Assembly: GCA_963924555.1 (NCBI GenBank)
Contig: OZ004584.1
Coordinates: 7,749,001 to 7,813,000, forward strand
Length of the DNA: 64,000 bases
Source of the DNA: Crambe crambe
Lineage: Eukaryota; Porifera; Demospongiae; Poecilosclerida; Crambeidae
Reading direction: 5' to 3'
The stretch's first letter is position 1. Every line of letters starts with the position of its first letter. Made by a program: the position numbers and the translations under genes. Shown here piece after piece: positions 61,992-64,000 of the stretch. The notes under the pieces are model-generated. The model was not told the origin of the DNA and did no database searches. It saw nothing but the letters and a program-made list of their open reading frames with translations.

Positions 61992-62527
61992 TCACCCATT
62001 CTTCACCATCAGCACAGAAGCTCCCATAGCAAAACACACATTCATAAGATTCCTATCCCAGACCACATCTAGTTTACCTTGCAATGCAGCATAGTGAAGT
62101 GGTGTGTTACCATAAGTAGTGGATTTGAGTTGTGGATAACATTTAAATATCGCACCACATTTAAGCCTCCTCTTGGTCATTATCAGGTGTTTCAAGGCAA
62201 GGATCAGAAGCAGTTCCTTATACTGGGAGGTCAACGGTGGTAACATTGTCATGACCAGGGTCACCAGGGTTGCTACTACTAGAGGTACTGGCACTAACCA
62301 GGATTATTATCTTTGTTCTTGGAACAACCGGGCTGCCTTTTCTTGTTAGCTATCTCCTTCTGCTTCTTCTGCTGGCACTCAAGACGTTCCTTTTCTGTAG
62401 CTCTTCCCTCTCCAGTTTGTCTCTTGTGTACCCTCATACGCTCTTCTTTCTCTTCAGCTTCTTTCTCCTTCTTCCTTTTCTTCTCTTCTAACATGTCCAA
62501 ATATAATGATATAATTCGGGCCTTCAA
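61992..62527 (-). pseudogene. Ankyrin-repeat / coiled-coil gene fragment
   Basis: Reading leftward: 62294-62527 encodes a highly charged, probably coiled-coil stretch (LEEKKRKKEKEAEEKEERM). A second frame, 61992-62294, includes one ankyrin-repeat core (TTYGNTPLHYAALQGKLDVV). The two frames overlap at 62294 and need a splice or frameshift to join. No start codon context or neighbouring ankyrin repeats are visible nearby, so this is either two exons of a larger minus-strand gene or a remnant. I cannot decide between them. Confidence 0.5.
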
Positions 62528-62773
62528 GGTTGTATGTTGCTGATCCTATAGATGCTACAATTATTGATCTAAGAGGTATATTTGGTTTGTGTATCCGGGG
62601 TGTAGCTATTTTGTGCTGTAACCCTCACTTCGATTTCTTGTCTATTTCTCCACTCCTTTTATTTTTTCATTCAGTAATCTTTCTGTCTTGTTCGTAGGGT
62701 CTTTATTTCTTCATATAAGCTTTATCATTCAATAGTTCAGATATTTTTTGATTGTAACATAATTTGTTACAGC

Positions 62774-64000
62774 TACAGCTGGCTCTTATTTAGATAGCTA
62801 TAAGAATAGAAGATGGAATTTTTGCTATCATATTTGCTTATCATGCAGGTATGACTATAAGTATGCTCTATCTAATTCCTTTTCATCATTAGCAAGTGGA
62901 GAGGACTTGGCAATTCCACCAGAAGATAAAACTCAATGCAATTCAAGCCTTTTCTATAGTTACATATTACTCCCCCAAACTACAACACTTCCCTGGTCCC
63001 CGAGATTATAGCATAGCTAACTAGCTACTGTGCCAGATAACGTGGTTGTTGGCACGTTTTTGTTGTTGTTGTTTAAACGAAGTTAGCTAGCTATATCCAT
63101 CTGAACAGACAAGGACAGGAGCCTATTGGCCTTTTACCCTTTGACTCAAGCAGCTTACTGCCACCCATATTTAGGAGGGGGTGCATTTTCATGTTGATTG
63201 AATGCCCCTAGGGGCCGACTCCCAGGACCATATTTTTTTGCATAGCCAGTAAAATGGGCCTGAGCCCATAAAAGGATAACGAGGCCTATTTTTTATGATG
63301 CTGTTATTAAAGTGCAAGCAGGCAAGTAGTCAAAAGCTTCAAGCCTGGCTGGGCTCAAAACCTGCTATGCCACCTTCATGTCATTGTGCAGGAGTCACGA
63401 TACTACGCTGTTGTTACTAAATAGCTAGCACATTATTAATTTTGACCACGCCCATTTCCCTAGCCATGAGCAGTCTGATTTTGCCAGTAAGTGTAGAACT
63501 CTTCCAGGACCAGCAGCTGGGAGTGCTGTTTCAGTTAGCTAGATTAAGTATTGCTCAGTATAATTATAGGAGTAGAAAATTTCTTTTGCTAACTTCAAGA
63601 AAAGCAGAATGTGTCAAGCAATAGCTATCATTATGTGCAAAGTTTATTGATCATCTAGTTTGAGAAGACTTTGGAGGCCTGGCTCCACTCCATAGCTACT
63701 GGTATGTTAATTGAGCATACCCAGCTATTGCAAACTAATTATAGGGATATTTTATGGATCATTTTTTTTGGAACCAGTCTATCTTTTAATGCTCCTCTAT
63801 TCATGGTTTGGTGGTGTGTATGTGATTCTGAATGTGTTTCAACAGTTACCAATAATTATTATCGATTCACATACTGAAATGCATAAAGTCAACTGTATGC
63901 ATAGGCATACATATTCTCCTTTTGTTTGTGTGTGTGTGTGTGTATGTACGTATGTGACTTCTAAATGTTAGTTCTCAAACTTTCAATATCAACTCACATA
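62774..64000. repeat. 1.2-kb duplicated segment, copy 2, cut by the window end
   Basis: Second copy of 46038-47300, same orientation, including the leader-like exon at 62813-62848 (MEFLLSYLLIMQ) and the AAGTGGAGAGGACTTGGCAA stretch. Copy 2 still matches copy 1 at the last base of the window, so the repeat continues beyond it. Confidence 0.75.

Noticed and set aside
62270-62543. Leu/Ser/Phe-rich plus-strand frames
   Set aside because: Antisense to the Lys/Glu-rich minus-strand coiled-coil frame.

Overview
The window looks like animal nuclear DNA, most probably from a sponge. It is AT-rich and crowded with short GT-AG introns, and the hexamer TAGCTA and its extensions recur throughout. It also holds many small inverted-repeat insertions, non-LTR retrotransposon remains and long microsatellites. 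The sponge call (a demosponge such as Amphimedon) is inference from genome texture and from the receptor architecture; no marker gene settles it.

The main content is a tandem, same-strand (+) array of eleven copies or fragments of a type I membrane receptor gene, in two subfamilies. Type A: short signal-peptide exon, one Ig-like exon, one fibronectin III-like (FN3) exon, a 65-nt exon, a second FN3-like exon, two further beta-rich extracellular exons of no family I recognise, a stalk exon, a transmembrane exon and a tail exon. Type B has a similar plan with its own diverged ectodomain. Order: A1 (5' cut by the window edge), A2, A3, a transposon-rich gap (14.1-22.2 kb), B1, B2 (broken), B3, A4 (pseudogene), A5 (leader plus Ig only), A6, A7, B4 (damaged at both ends). 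I placed exon borders by comparing copies. A2, A3, B1, B3, A6 and A7 splice to uninterrupted proteins of 655, 653, 637, 648, 671 and 656 residues.

Types A and B differ strongly outside the cell but share a nearly identical cytoplasmic tail with six tyrosine sites (YEEI, YETT, YEEV, YGNL, YQLT, YGVP). This predicts tyrosine-phosphorylation signalling through SH2 proteins. A diverse Ig/FN3 ectodomain family on a homogenised signalling tail, with gene birth, decay and tail-less members, is the layout seen in immune and self/non-self recognition clusters. That role is inference.

Between and inside the genes lie several DNA-transposon-like insertions. Some can be delimited exactly because a paralogous copy supplies the empty site (in the A2-A3 spacer, the B1 intron and the A4 intron). 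Others are a Merlin/ISXO2-like transposase fragment, a LINE with a ruined reverse transcriptase active site, a 660-bp fold-back repeat and very long (AC)n and (TG)n tracts. The last 3.4 kb holds a second LINE remnant, a minus-strand ankyrin/coiled-coil fragment and one copy of a 1.2-kb duplicated segment.
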